Shown here piece after piece: positions 1-8,728 of a stretch of 64,000 bases of DNA. Position 1 is the stretch's first letter. Each line of letters opens with the position of its first letter. The notes under the pieces are model-generated. The model saw only the letters and a program-made list of their open reading frames with translations. It had not been told where the DNA came from and ran no database searches. Both the position numbers and the translations under genes were made by a program. Source of the DNA: Streptomyces sp. NBC_01451 (GTDB lineage: Bacteria; Actinomycetota; Actinomycetes; Streptomycetales; Streptomycetaceae); NCBI RefSeq assembly GCF_036227485.1, contig NZ_CP109479.1:6076001-6140000 (forward strand), written 5' to 3'.

Positions 1-1
1 G

Positions 2-388
2 GGCACCATGGCCGTCGACCACGTCACGGAGAAGATCGACGCGGCCAAGCTCTCCGGCGAGACCGTGACCGTATGGCTGCTGGACGGCACGACCGGGCTG
101 TACCTGGGCATCGTGCTGGCCGTGCTGCTGCTGGCCGGGATCCTGTGCGAGGCGTGGCCCACGGCCAAGTGGGGCCGCACCCTCGGCAAGAAGCTGGCCG
201 GTCTTCAGGTCCGGGACATCGAGGGCCACGAGCCCCCGTCGTTCGGCGCGGCCCTGCGCCGCTGGCTCGTCTACGCGGTCCCCGGACTGCTCGGCATCGG
301 CGTCGTGGGTGTCCTGTGGTGCCTGTTCGACCGTCCGTGGCGCCAGTGCTGGCACGACAAGGCGGCGCACACCTTCGTGGCGGGCTGA
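2..388 (+). CDS. RDD family membrane protein, C-terminal part (cut by window start)
   Basis: The frame is open to the window edge. The visible 126 residues after an in-frame ATG at 8 hold two membrane segments (about residues 28-48 and 89-107) and the RDD signature GRTLGKKLAGLQV between them, ending in a conserved WHDKAAHT tail. The first RDD helix with its Arg-Asp pair is missing, so this is the C-terminal part of a gene that begins upstream, not a complete protein from the ATG at 8. RDD proteins are small integral membrane proteins of mostly unknown function, some linked to ion exchange. The next gene is a full-length paralogue. Confidence 0.75.
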   Translation, partial: GTMAVDHVTEKIDAAKLSGETVTVWLLDGTTGLYLGIVLAVLLLAGILCEAWPTAKWGRTLGKKLAGLQVRDIEGHEPPSFGAALRRWLVYAVPGLLGIGVVGVLWCLFDRPWRQCWHDKAAHTFVAG

Positions 389-520
389 GCTCGCACGGAC
401 AGGCAGCGGCCGTACGTTCGACGAGGGGCGGCCGGATACGGCGTACGCGTCACCTGATTCGGTCCCCCGGACGGCCCCTCGCCGGATGCGGAGCCGGGCG
501 GTTCGCGGTCCACTCGGGCC

Positions 521-1192
521 ATGAGCAGCGAACCGCCCCCCGGCTCCGGTCAGCAGCCACCGGACGACGACCCGTTCAGGAAGCAGCCACCGCCTCCGTC
601 GTACGGCGCAGGCGATCCGTACGGCAGCTCAGGCCCCGCCGGCGGCGGCTCGCCGTACGGCGGTGGCGGCAGCCCCTACGGAGGCGGCGGCCCGCCCTAC
701 GCCGGCGGTGATCCGTACGGCGGGGCCGGCGACCCCCTCTCGGGCATGCCCCCGCTCGCCGACGGCGGCCGGCGCGTGCTCGCGCGGCTCATCGACATGA
801 TCCTCGTCGGTATTGTCGTCTGGCTGCTCACCTGGGGCTTCAACGTCAACGAGTACGACGTCGACAGCGACAGGATCGAGTACGGCCGCTCGATCGGCCA
901 GTCGCTCATCGCCGCCGTGCTCTACATCGCCTACGACACGATCCTGATCTCCCGCACCGGACAGACCCTCGGCAAGAAGTGGCTGCGGCTCCGGGTGGCC
1001 AACCTCGACAACGGCGCCACGCCCTCCGTGCAGAGCGCGCTCGTCCGGTCGCTCGTGCTGTGGATCCCGTTCGCGTTCTGCTGCGCCTGCATCTGGACGG
1101 CGATCTCGGGTGGCTGGAGCTTCTTCGACAAGCCGTACCGGCAGGGCCTGCACGACAAGGCGGCCAAGACGGTGGTGGTCAGCACCGGTTGA
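521..1192 (+). CDS. RDD family membrane protein with Pro/Gly-rich N-terminus
   Basis: 223 residues. Residues 1-75 are a low-complexity, probably disordered Pro/Gly/Tyr tail with repeated SPYGGGG-type units. The RDD domain follows: ARLIDMILVGIVVW (first helix with Arg-Asp), a second helix near 130, then GQTLGKKWLRLRV and a last helix ending in GLHDKAAKTVVV. This is complete, unlike the partial paralogue upstream, and the two are probably a tandem duplication. Proline/glycine-rich cytoplasmic tails before RDD domains are common in Streptomyces. The gene ends just before a strong bidirectional terminator. Confidence 0.85.
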   Translation: MSSEPPPGSGQQPPDDDPFRKQPPPPSYGAGDPYGSSGPAGGGSPYGGGGSPYGGGGPPYAGGDPYGGAGDPLSGMPPLADGGRRVLARLIDMILVGIVVWLLTWGFNVNEYDVDSDRIEYGRSIGQSLIAAVLYIAYDTILISRTGQTLGKKWLRLRVANLDNGATPSVQSALVRSLVLWIPFAFCCACIWTAISGGWSFFDKPYRQGLHDKAAKTVVVSTG

Positions 1193-1205
1193 TCAACTCC
1201 GCAGA

Positions 1206-1261
1206 CGGCAACGGCGGTTGGGCGGGCCTGCATGAGCAGGCCCGCCCAACCGCCGTTGCCG
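1206..1261. terminator. Bidirectional rho-independent terminator
   Basis: A perfect 25-bp inverted repeat (arms 1206-1230 and 1237-1261) with a 6-nt loop CATGAG lies between two convergent genes (stops at 1192 and 1272). No T-tract follows, as is usual in Streptomyces, where long GC-rich hairpins end transcription. Confidence 0.9.
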
Positions 1262-1271
1262 CAAGGGTGGT

Positions 1272-1565
1272 TCAGTCCCGGGCGGGGACGCGTTCCTTGG
1301 GAAGTTCGGTGAGTTCTGCCAGCTCGCGCGGCGCCGGGGCGGCCGACGAGGCGACGATCTGTGAGATCGCCCGGGCCGGCTTGGGCCGGGGCACGGTCAT
1401 GGCGACGAGCAGTCCCAGCACGAGTCCCACGAGGGCGATCAGTGCGACCCCCGGACCCGAATCCGTCTGAGACAGCAGCAGCATGGCGAGCGTCGAGAGA
1501 ATCACGGTGCACGACCCGTAGGTGAGCTGTGCGACGGTCGGACGAGGCGCGGTCTGACGAGGCAT
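1272..1565 (-). CDS. Small two-helix membrane protein
   Basis: 97 residues from the ATG at 1565, which is preceded on the minus strand by a GAGGA ribosome site about 10 nt away. An upstream in-frame start at 1655 lacks one and adds a proline-rich leader that looks non-coding. Two hydrophobic segments (about residues 12-32 and 40-60) are followed by a basic stretch PRPKPAR and a soluble tail. I do not recognise a named family. Similar short membrane proteins are common conserved hypotheticals in Streptomyces. Confidence 0.7.
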   Translation of the reverse strand: MPRQTAPRPTVAQLTYGSCTVILSTLAMLLLSQTDSGPGVALIALVGLVLGLLVAMTVPRPKPARAISQIVASSAAPAPRELAELTELPKERVPARD

Positions 1566-2010
1566 GGCAATCGAGTCCTCGTTGGAATCGGGGGGTGAAC
1601 GGGGGTGAGGTGCGGGTCGGCCCGGCTTTCCACCGGGCACCCGGAGTTCCGCCAACCGACTCTAATCGCGTCCATGCCCGACTGGAACGCGCAGTAAGCG
1701 TGACCTAACACACGGCTCCGGAGCACAGGGGGCGCACGGAGTCATGGCGTCCACCAAGTGGACGCGCCCGCGCGCCGGTTGGGCGACACGTCGGACGTGC
1801 TCCCGATGTCCGTAAAGCGAAGCTGTGGCGGAGGTACGGCGCTTGCCAACCCCGCATAATGCACTTGACCTGTTCAAGTCAAGGTCTGTCTTTTCTTCTA
1901 AACCTCTAGTCAAATTGCGTCACTTGACTACACGCGTATACCGCCCGCGGAGAGCTTCCGAACCAGGAACCCCCCATCCGCGCGGACGGACGCGGGGGAG
2001 GGACCCTCAA
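1566..2010. other. 445-nt divergent intergenic region with AT-rich operator-like segment
   Basis: No credible gene. The segment 1855-1935 is markedly AT-rich for this genome and holds several copies of CTTGAC/GTCAAG. It probably carries the promoter of the downstream secreted metalloprotease. Confidence 0.6.
1863..1929. promoter_or_regulatory. Pair of inverted repeats upstream of M6 protease
   Basis: ACTTGA-N5-TCAAGT (1863-1879) and AGTCAA-N10-TTGACT (1908-1929) share the half-site CTTGAC/GTCAAG. A further CTTGACT lies within 1922-1929 and GTCAAGGTC follows at 1878. The arrangement looks like a cluster of repressor or activator sites 80-150 nt ahead of the protease start. The regulator is unknown. 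Confidence 0.5.
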
Positions 2011-4356
2011 GTGACCAGCAGACCCTGGACGTTCAGAACGGCGGCCGTCGGCGTGGCACTCGCCACAGCCGCCGCCACCTTCTCCACCTACGCCATCGCC
2101 GAGGCCGATGCGGGCGCTTCGGCCGCACCGGCCACGAACCGGCACGACCCGGCGGAGCAGCAGCACGCCGAGCACGACCTCGACGGCCCGCTCAGCAAGA
2201 CCCAGGAGGCCCAGCGCGAGGAAGCCCTCAACCAGGTCATCTCCGGCAGGGCCACGGCCAAGAACCGCAACGGTTCGCAGGTCGTGCAGCTGAAGAGCGG
2301 CAAGGGCAAGGGCAAGTACGTCGAACTGGGCCGGGAGAAGACCGACAAGATCTTCACGATCCTGGTCGAGTTCGGCGACCAGATCGACAGCCGCTACGGC
2401 GGCACCGTCGGCCCGCTCCACAACGAGATAGCCCAGCCGGACCGCACCCAGGACAACAGCACGGCCTGGCAGGCGGACTACAACACCGAGCACTTCCAGA
2501 AGCTCTACTTCGGCACCGGCAAGAACGTCGAGTCGATGAAGAAGTACTACGAGAAGCAGTCCTCGGGCCGCTACTCGGTCGAGGGCACCGTCTCGGACTG
2601 GGTCAAGGTCCCCTACAACGAGGCCCGTTACGGCTCCAACCTGGCGAACGACGGCGCCTGGTACGCGGTCCAGGACGGTGTCACCGCATGGGTCGCGGCG
2701 CAGGAGGCAGCAGGCGCGACCGATGCGGAGATCAAGGCGCAACTGGCCGCGTACGACCAGTGGGACCGCTACGACTTCGACGCCGACGGCAACTTCAACG
2801 AGCCCGACGGCTACATCGACCACTTCCAGATCGTGCACGCCGGTGAGGACGAGTCCGCGGGCGGCGGCGCCCAGGGCGAGGACGCCATCTGGGCGCACCG
2901 CTGGTACGCGTTCGGCACCGACGCCGGTTCGACCGGCCCCTCGGGCAACCTGCTCGGCGGCGCGCAGATCGGCGACACCGGCATCTGGGTCGGCGACTAC
3001 ACCATCCAGCCGGAGAACGGCGGACTGGGCGTCTTCGCCCACGAGTTCGGCCACGACCTCGGTCTGCCGGACCACTACGACACCACCAACACCGGTGAGA
3101 ACTCGACCGGGTTCTGGACGCTGATGTCGTCCGGTTCCTGGCTCGGTACCGGCGGCGACAACATCGGCAACCTGCCCGGCGACATGAACGCCTGGGACAA
3201 GCTCCAGCTGGGCTGGCTCGACTACGACACGGCGAAGGCCGGGAAGAAGTCGAACCACAAGCTGGGTGTCGCCGAGTACAACACCAAGAACGCGCAGGCG
3301 CTCGTCGTCGAGCTGCCCGAGAAGACGGTCTCCACCCCGGTCGTCACCCCGGCGCAGGGCGCGACCCAGTGGTGGAGCGGCAGCGACAACAACCTCTCCA
3401 ACACGCTGACCCGTTCGGTCGACCTCACCGGCAAGTCCTCGGCCACCCTGACCCTGGACGGCTGGTACGACATCGAGGCCGACTACGACTACCTCTACAC
3501 CGAGGTCTCCACCGACGGGGGCGCCACCTACACGGCCCTCGACGGCACGGTCGACGGCGCCGCCATCCCGCGCGACGGCAGCGGCAAGCCGGCGCTCACC
3601 GGCACCGTGGACGCGTACAAGAAGCTGGCGTACCCCCTGGGCGCCTACGCGGGCAAGAAGTTCGACCTGCGCTTCCGCTACACGTCCGACGGCGGCGTCT
3701 CCCAGAAGGGCTTCGCGGCCGACGAGATCACCGTCACCGCCGACGGTGCCACGGTCTTCTCCGACAACGCGGAGAGCGCGGACGCCGCGTGGACCACGAA
3801 GGGCTTCTCGCGCATCGGCGCGGCCATCACGGACGACTACCCGCAGTACTACATCGCCGAGAACCGCCAGTACGTGTCGTACGACAAGACCCTCAAGGTC
3901 GGCCCGTACAACTTCGGCTTCTCGACGACCCGTCCGGCCTGGGTCGAGCACTTCCCGTACCAGAACGGCCTGTTGATCTGGAAGTGGGACACCTCCCAGA
4001 AGGACAACAACGTCACCGCGCACCCCGGTGCCGGTCTGGTCCTCCCGGTGGACGCGCACCCGGCCGCGCTGAAGTGGGCGGACGGCACGCTGATGCGCAG
4101 CCGCATCCAGTCCTACGACTCCCCGTTCAGCCTTTACCGCACGGACGCGCTCCGGCTCCACAAGGCGGACGTGCTCACGAAGGTCGCCTCCCAGAAGGGC
4201 GTGCCGGTCTTCAACGACCACACCTCCACGTACTACGACGCGGCGACCCCGCTGGCGGGCGTGAAGATCACTGACACCAACACCAAGATCAAGATCGTCA
4301 AGGAGGCCAAGGACGGCTCCACGATCTCGCTCCAGGTGGGCCCTGCGGTGAAGTAG
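2011..4356 (+). CDS. Secreted M6 family metalloprotease (immune inhibitor A-like)
   Basis: 781 residues from the GTG at 2011, which has a GGGGGAGGG ribosome site; the frame continues upstream to 1825 but that part is the AT-rich promoter. Residues 1-31 are a Sec signal peptide (basic start, hydrophobic core, Ala-rich end). A propeptide region follows, then the M6 catalytic domain with the zinc motif HEFGHDLGLPD (His344, Glu345, His348). The C-terminal half holds the immune-reactive/MAM-like beta domain of InhA proteins (ATQWWSGSDNNLSN onward). It is probably an extracellular protease for protein nutrition or modification of host or competitor proteins. Monocistronic: terminator directly after. 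Confidence 0.92.
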   Translation: MTSRPWTFRTAAVGVALATAAATFSTYAIAEADAGASAAPATNRHDPAEQQHAEHDLDGPLSKTQEAQREEALNQVISGRATAKNRNGSQVVQLKSGKGKGKYVELGREKTDKIFTILVEFGDQIDSRYGGTVGPLHNEIAQPDRTQDNSTAWQADYNTEHFQKLYFGTGKNVESMKKYYEKQSSGRYSVEGTVSDWVKVPYNEARYGSNLANDGAWYAVQDGVTAWVAAQEAAGATDAEIKAQLAAYDQWDRYDFDADGNFNEPDGYIDHFQIVHAGEDESAGGGAQGEDAIWAHRWYAFGTDAGSTGPSGNLLGGAQIGDTGIWVGDYTIQPENGGLGVFAHEFGHDLGLPDHYDTTNTGENSTGFWTLMSSGSWLGTGGDNIGNLPGDMNAWDKLQLGWLDYDTAKAGKKSNHKLGVAEYNTKNAQALVVELPEKTVSTPVVTPAQGATQWWSGSDNNLSNTLTRSVDLTGKSSATLTLDGWYDIEADYDYLYTEVSTDGGATYTALDGTVDGAAIPRDGSGKPALTGTVDAYKKLAYPLGAYAGKKFDLRFRYTSDGGVSQKGFAADEITVTADGATVFSDNAESADAAWTTKGFSRIGAAITDDYPQYYIAENRQYVSYDKTLKVGPYNFGFSTTRPAWVEHFPYQNGLLIWKWDTSQKDNNVTAHPGAGLVLPVDAHPAALKWADGTLMRSRIQSYDSPFSLYRTDALRLHKADVLTKVASQKGVPVFNDHTSTYYDAATPLAGVKITDTNTKIKIVKEAKDGSTISLQVGPAVK

Positions 4357-4381
4357 TCCACATATTCGCAGGTCAGAGCAT

Positions 4382-4417
4382 GATCGGCCGTGACCCCCTG
4401 GCGGGTCGCGGCCGATC
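4382..4417 (+). terminator. Terminator of M6 protease gene
   Basis: 15-bp inverted repeat with one G-U pair (arms 4382-4396 and 4403-4417, 6-nt loop), followed by GTGTTTAGG, 26 nt after the protease stop codon. Confidence 0.85.
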
Positions 4418-4478
4418 GTGTTTAGGTGCCTCCTGTGGCTTTCTTATTGACACCTAGTCCCACGGGGGATGTGACCGC

Positions 4479-4841
4479 ATGGCCGCAGGAGGTTTCTGCA
4501 AGCTGCCCAGTGGCAGCGTGGTGGTGGCGTTGAACCTGCCCAGCCCCACCGCCCCGACCGGCAGACCCACAGGCGTCGGCCTGGACGACGTACGCGTCCT
4601 GGTGCTGGCCCAGAACCGCGCCAGGGCACTGACCCGCCTGCGCAACCTCGGCCTGCGGGCGGTCTACCTCCGGGGCAACGCGGCCCCGCCCAGCCCCGAC
4701 GAGATCACGGCCGTCCTGCACCACCCCGACGGCCTGATATGGCGCACGGCCCCCGACAACGGCGTCCCGTCGACACCGGAGCGCCCGGAGCTGTGGCACC
4801 CGATCAGGTCGCTCCTGCGGAGGCCGACGGCACGGGTGTGA
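4479..4841 (+). CDS. Conserved hypothetical protein, 120 aa
   Basis: A small soluble protein with no signal peptide or membrane segment. Residues 1-35 are rich in Ala/Pro/Gly; residues 36-85 (GLDDVRVLVLAQNRARALTRLRNLGL) could form an alpha/beta fold, with the C-terminus ending in LWHPIRSLLRRP. A GGGGGAT ribosome-site-like run lies about 10 nt before the ATG. Codon third positions are strongly G/C, supporting coding. I do not recognise the family. It stands alone between the protease terminator and the split-barrel oxidoreductase. Confidence 0.65.
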   Translation: MAAGGFCKLPSGSVVVALNLPSPTAPTGRPTGVGLDDVRVLVLAQNRARALTRLRNLGLRAVYLRGNAAPPSPDEITAVLHHPDGLIWRTAPDNGVPSTPERPELWHPIRSLLRRPTARV

Positions 4842-4962
4842 CGGCGGCGCGGGTGTGACGGCGGCGGACGCCGAGGGCGGCCACGGCTGGTCCCGTACTC
4901 CGACCTGCGACCTAGGACCGCTGCCGGATGTGACCGGCCGGTGTACGCCCTAACCTCGCCCT

Positions 4963-5442
4963 ATGACGGCAGCCGATTCAGCCCCCGACGGACACCGCGG
5001 CATCGAGCAGCGCAGGCGCGAGGCGCTGGACCGGCTCGCGCGGGACATCGACACCTGGGTCGCCACGGCGGACGCCGACGGCGAGCCCACCCTCGTCCCG
5101 CTGACCTTCTGGTGGGACGGCGCGACGGTGTGGCTGGCCACCCGATACACCAACCCGACAGGCCGCAACCTGCGCGCCTCGGGCCGGGTGCGCCTCTGCT
5201 TCGGCCACACCCGGGACGTGGTCCTGATCCACGGCACCGCGCGCACACTGACCCACGAGGAACTGCCGGCCGGTGTGGGCGACGCCTTCACCGCGAAGGA
5301 CGGCTGGGACCCGCGGGGCAGCGGCCCCTCGTACGTCTGGTTCCAGGTCACCCCGGAGGTGATCCAGGCGTGGGGAACCGTGCCCGAGATGGCCGACCGG
5401 GACCTGATGCGGGACGGCAAGTGGCTGGACCGGGGCGACTGA
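4963..5442 (+). CDS. Pyridoxamine 5'-phosphate oxidase-like split-barrel protein
   Basis: 159 residues with the split beta-barrel pattern of FMN/F420-binding proteins: WVATADADGEPTLVPL (first strands), FWWDGATVWLATRYTNPTGRNL (cofactor-contacting segment with TGRNL) and RVRLCFG. In actinobacteria many proteins of this type bind F420 rather than FMN, and substrate is not deducible. Complete for the family (usually 130-170 aa). It converges on pncA with a gap of only 15 nt. Confidence 0.85.
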   Translation: MTAADSAPDGHRGIEQRRREALDRLARDIDTWVATADADGEPTLVPLTFWWDGATVWLATRYTNPTGRNLRASGRVRLCFGHTRDVVLIHGTARTLTHEELPAGVGDAFTAKDGWDPRGSGPSYVWFQVTPEVIQAWGTVPEMADRDLMRDGKWLDRGD

Positions 5443-5457
5443 CCGGGCGTACGGCCC

Positions 5458-6042
5458 CTACACCACCGGCTTGCCGGACAGCTCCACGCCCGCCGCCCGC
5501 AGCTCTTCCAGGGCCCGGTCCGTCGACTCCTCGGCGACGCCGGCGGTCAGGTCCAGCAGGACCTGGGTGCGGAAGCCCTCGCGGGCCGCGTCCAGGGCGG
5601 TGGCCCTGACGCAGTGGTCGGTCGCGATGCCGACCACGTCCACCTCGTCGATCCCGCGGGCCCGCAGCCAGTCGGCGAGCGTCACGCCGTTCTCGTCGGC
5701 TCCCTCGAAGCCGCTGTAGGCCGCCGAGTACGCGCCCTTGTCGAAGACGGCGTCGACCGCGCCGGAGGCGACCGCCGGGGCGAAGTTCGGGTGGAAGCCG
5801 ACGCCCTCCGTGCCGGCCACGCAGTGCGCGGGCCAGGAACGCTGGAAGTCGGGGTTGTCGGCGAAGTGGCCGCCGGGGGCGATGTGGTGGTCGCGGGTCG
5901 CCACGACGTGGCGGTACCCGGCGGGGGCCTGGCCGATCAGTTCGGTGATCGCGGCGGCCACGTCGGCACCCCCGGCCACCGCGAGACTGCCTCCCTCGCA
6001 GAAGTCGTTCTGCACGTCTACGACGATCAAGGCGCGGCGCAT
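5458..6042 (-). CDS. pncA: Nicotinamidase
   Basis: 194 residues, isochorismatase fold. It hydrolyses nicotinamide to nicotinate and ammonia in NAD salvage. The catalytic triad is visible as Asp9 (VVDVQNDF), Lys102 (FDKG) and Cys144 (GIATDHCV); the metal-binding DHH occurs at 51-53. Its product is the substrate of PncB, encoded next on the same strand upstream (6278-7618), but a 235-nt gap separates the two, so pncA may have its own promoter. Confidence 0.95.
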   Translation of the reverse strand: MRRALIVVDVQNDFCEGGSLAVAGGADVAAAITELIGQAPAGYRHVVATRDHHIAPGGHFADNPDFQRSWPAHCVAGTEGVGFHPNFAPAVASGAVDAVFDKGAYSAAYSGFEGADENGVTLADWLRARGIDEVDVVGIATDHCVRATALDAAREGFRTQVLLDLTAGVAEESTDRALEELRAAGVELSGKPVV

Positions 6043-6277
6043 GGGCGGTCTTCCTTCGACGGTTTCGGCCGTACGGTCGTTGCGGCGATGACGGCGGGTC
6101 GGTCGTGCGGAGGGGTGCGGGCCCGGCCGGTGGGACTGTGTGATGCGACTGTGTGAACTGCATAACTACTGAAGCACCGAGCCTAGAGTCTCCCGCACCA
6201 CTTCGGGAGGGGGCATTCGGGGCAACCGGGCCGGCCGGCGGACGCGGACGCCTGGTGCCCCTGTGTACCGGGCGGTG

Positions 6278-7618
6278 TCAGACGCGCGCGGGCAGGTACT
6301 CCGTCGGAATGACGGCCTCCCCGCGCGACAGCTGGGTCGCCGACAGCGGCAGGTTGGCGCGCGCGGCGGCATGCCGGTCCCGTACGACGTCCAGTGGCTC
6401 GCGGGCGACCACCCGACCGCCCTTTACCAGCTCGACCAGCAGCTGCCGGTCGGCCAGCTCGACGGGCACCGGCCCCGTACCGATCACCTCGGCCTCCGCG
6501 ACCCCGTCCCGGTCGAGCCGCCGCGCCGCCCACTTCCGGCCGCCGATCGACGTCTTGCCACCGCTCGACTTCTTCGCCACCGGCACCAGCGGAGCCTTCG
6601 GGTCCGCCGACTCGGCGCGGGCGACCAGCTTGTAGACCATGGAGCAGGTGGGGTGGCCGGAACCCGTCACCAGCTGGGTGCCGACCCCGTACGCGTCCAC
6701 GGGCGCCGCCGCCAGCGAGGCGATGGCGTACTCGTCGAGGTCCGAGGTCACGATGATCCGCGTCTGCCGGGCCCCCAGCTCGTCCAGCTGCTGGCGCACC
6801 CGGTGCGCGACCAGGAGGAGATCCCCCGAGTCGATGCGCACGGCGCCCAGCTCGGGCCCGGCGACCTCCACGGCCACCCGTACCGCCTCGGTGACGTCGT
6901 ACGTGTCCACCAGCAGTGTCGTGTTCCGGCCCAGCGAGTCCACCTGGGCCTGGAAGGCGTCCCGCTCGCTGTCGTGGAGCAGGGTGAACGCGTGGGCGCT
7001 CGTCCCGACGGTCGGGATGCCGTAGCGGAAACCGGCGGCCAGGTCGGACGTGGTCGCGAAGCCGCCGACGTACGCGGCGCGGGAGGCGGCCACCGCGGCC
7101 AGCTCGTGGGTGCGCCGGGCGCCCATCTCGATCAGCGGGCGGTCACCGGCGGCCGAGGCCATCCGGGAGGCCGCCGCCGCGATGGCGGAGTCGTGGTTGA
7201 GGATGGAGAGGATCACCGTCTCCAGCAGCACGCACTCCGCGAAGGAGCCCTCGACCCGGAGCACCGGCGAGCCCGGGAAGTAGACCTCGCCCTCGGGATA
7301 GCCCCAGATGTCCCCGCCGAAGCGGTACGAGGCCAGCCACTCCAGGGTCTCCTCGTTGACGATCCGGCGCTCGCGCAGGAAGTCGATGACGGCCGCGTCG
7401 AACCGGAAGTTCTCCACCGCGTCGAGCACCCGCCCGGTGCCCGCGACGACGCCGTAGCGCCGGCCCTCCGGCAGCCGCCGGGTGAAGGCCTCGAAGACCG
7501 ACCGACGGTCGGCGGTGCCCGCCTTCAGGGCCGCCTGGAGCATCGTCAGTTCGTAGTGATCCGTGAAGAGCGCCGTCGAGGGAACGTCCACCGGCAGCCC
7601 AAGGTCCGCTGTGTTCAT
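6278..7618 (-). CDS. pncB: Nicotinate phosphoribosyltransferase
   Basis: 446 residues from the ATG at 7618 (MNTADLGL). The frame runs on upstream to 7825 but overlaps the divergent clpS gene. It converts nicotinate plus PRPP (with ATP) to nicotinate mononucleotide. Signatures: FTDHYELTMLQA near the N-terminus, phosphoribosyl-site segments such as LIEMGARRTH and IRIDSGDL, and a C-terminal KKSSGGKTSIGGRK. An alternative start at 7639 adds seven residues. Together with pncA it forms a nicotinamide-to-NaMN salvage pair. Confidence 0.95.
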   Translation of the reverse strand: MNTADLGLPVDVPSTALFTDHYELTMLQAALKAGTADRRSVFEAFTRRLPEGRRYGVVAGTGRVLDAVENFRFDAAVIDFLRERRIVNEETLEWLASYRFGGDIWGYPEGEVYFPGSPVLRVEGSFAECVLLETVILSILNHDSAIAAAASRMASAAGDRPLIEMGARRTHELAAVAASRAAYVGGFATTSDLAAGFRYGIPTVGTSAHAFTLLHDSERDAFQAQVDSLGRNTTLLVDTYDVTEAVRVAVEVAGPELGAVRIDSGDLLLVAHRVRQQLDELGARQTRIIVTSDLDEYAIASLAAAPVDAYGVGTQLVTGSGHPTCSMVYKLVARAESADPKAPLVPVAKKSSGGKTSIGGRKWAARRLDRDGVAEAEVIGTGPVPVELADRQLLVELVKGGRVVAREPLDVVRDRHAAARANLPLSATQLSRGEAVIPTEYLPARV

Positions 7619-7697
7619 AAGAACGGATGCTACCCCCATCTCGTCACTTTGACGATTTCCCCGGTGATTTGGCCGGTGACCCCCTTCTGGTGGCAGC

Positions 7698-8015
7698 ATG
7701 GGGCATGTGACGTCACCCGCTCCCGTAGAGATCGAACGCACCGAGCCGGCGGAGGATGCCTTCGCCGTACCCGAGCCCGACGTCCCGTGGGTCACCATCG
7801 TCCACAACGACCCGGTCAACCTCATGAGCTATGTGACCTACGTCTTCCAGACGTACTTCGGCTACCCGAAGGACAAGGCCACCAAGCTCATGATGGACGT
7901 CCACCACAAGGGCCGGGCGGTCGTCTCCAGCGGCAGTCGCGAGGAGATGGAACGCGACGTGCAGGCGATGCACGGCTACGGTCTGTGGGCCACCCTCCAG
8001 CAGGACCGGAAGTAG
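7698..8015 (+). CDS. clpS: ATP-dependent Clp protease adaptor ClpS
   Basis: 105 residues (102 if the GTG at 7707 is used; neither start has a strong ribosome site). ClpS delivers N-degron substrates to the ClpAP/ClpCP protease. The family core is clear: [21 protein letters not shown] with the N-degron pocket DPVN, then [12 protein letters not shown] and the C-terminal alpha/beta end. The disordered N-terminal tail (about 25 residues) matches the family. Divergent from pncB and followed 11 nt later by the DUF2017 gene, so probably co-transcribed with it. Confidence 0.95.
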   Translation: MGHVTSPAPVEIERTEPAEDAFAVPEPDVPWVTIVHNDPVNLMSYVTYVFQTYFGYPKDKATKLMMDVHHKGRAVVSSGSREEMERDVQAMHGYGLWATLQQDRK

Positions 8016-8026
8016 CGAACCACTCC

Positions 8027-8632
8027 ATGCCAGGACACTTCGAACCGCTCCCCGGCGGCGGCGCGGCCGTCGCGCTCGACGACGTCGAGATCTCCATCAT
8101 CCGGTCGCTGGCCGTCCAGCTCCTGGAGCTGATCGGCCCCGGCCCCGCCGAGGACGCCTCCGACGACCCCCTCGCCGAGCTGTTCGCCGAGGGCCCGAGC
8201 GAACCCCCCTCCGACCCGGTGCTCAGGCGCCTGTTCCCGGACGCCTACAGCGACCCCGTCGACGTACCGTCGTCACCCGGCAAGGCCGAGGAGCAGCGGG
8301 AGTACTCCGCCGAGTTCCGCCGGTTCACCGAGAACGACCTGCGGACCGGCAAGCGGGAGGGCGCCCTCACGGTGATCCGGTCGCTGGACGCGCTCACCCC
8401 GGCCGGCGACGGCGGCGCGGTGCTCAAGCTGGCCCACGAGGAGTCCCAGCAGTGGCTGGGCACGCTCAACGACCTGCGCCTGGCGATCGGCTCCCGGCTG
8501 GACGTCGTCGACGAGGAGGACACCGACCTTCTCTACCGGCTCCCGGACGAGGACCCGCGCAAGCCGATGGTGATGGCGTACCTGTGGCTGGGCGGGCTCC
8601 AGGAGACGCTCGTGTCCACGCTGATGCCCTGA
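8027..8632 (+). CDS. DUF2017 domain-containing protein
   Basis: 201 residues from the ATG at 8027, 11 nt after clpS. DUF2017 proteins are found next to clpS in actinobacteria and their role is unknown. The sequence is acidic and helical: VEISIIRSLAVQLLELIG near the start, SAEFRRFTENDLRTGK in the middle, and LRLAIGSRLD...MVMAYLWLGGLQETLV at the end. No membrane segment or catalytic motif is apparent. The stop codon lies inside three tandem 8-bp units TGATGCCC, so copy-number change there would alter the last residues. Confidence 0.85.
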   Translation: MPGHFEPLPGGGAAVALDDVEISIIRSLAVQLLELIGPGPAEDASDDPLAELFAEGPSEPPSDPVLRRLFPDAYSDPVDVPSSPGKAEEQREYSAEFRRFTENDLRTGKREGALTVIRSLDALTPAGDGGAVLKLAHEESQQWLGTLNDLRLAIGSRLDVVDEEDTDLLYRLPDEDPRKPMVMAYLWLGGLQETLVSTLMP

Positions 8633-8645
8633 TGCCCTGATGCCC
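8622..8645 (+). repeat. Three tandem 8-bp repeats over the DUF2017 stop codon
   Basis: The unit TGATGCCC occurs at 8622-8629, 8630-8637 and 8638-8645. The stop codon of the DUF2017 gene (8630-8632) is the start of the second unit. Confidence 0.8.
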
Positions 8646-8673
8646 TGAGGTGTCGCGCGATTCCGGCATGTGG

Positions 8674-8706
8674 GCCGTCCCGTACCACTCCTCGGTACGG
8701 GACGGC
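8674..8706 (+). terminator. Terminator of clpS-DUF2017 operon
   Basis: Perfect 13-bp inverted repeat (8674-8686 and 8694-8706) with a 7-nt loop, 41 nt after the DUF2017 stop and 23 nt before the next start codon. Confidence 0.8.
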
Positions 8707-8728
8707 GCCTCTGCTTATCCTGGCCAGC

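Noticed and set aside
1906..4221. 771-aa minus-strand ORF opposite the M6 protease
   Set aside because: Val/Arg/Gly-rich product without recognisable motifs; an antisense shadow of a high-GC gene.
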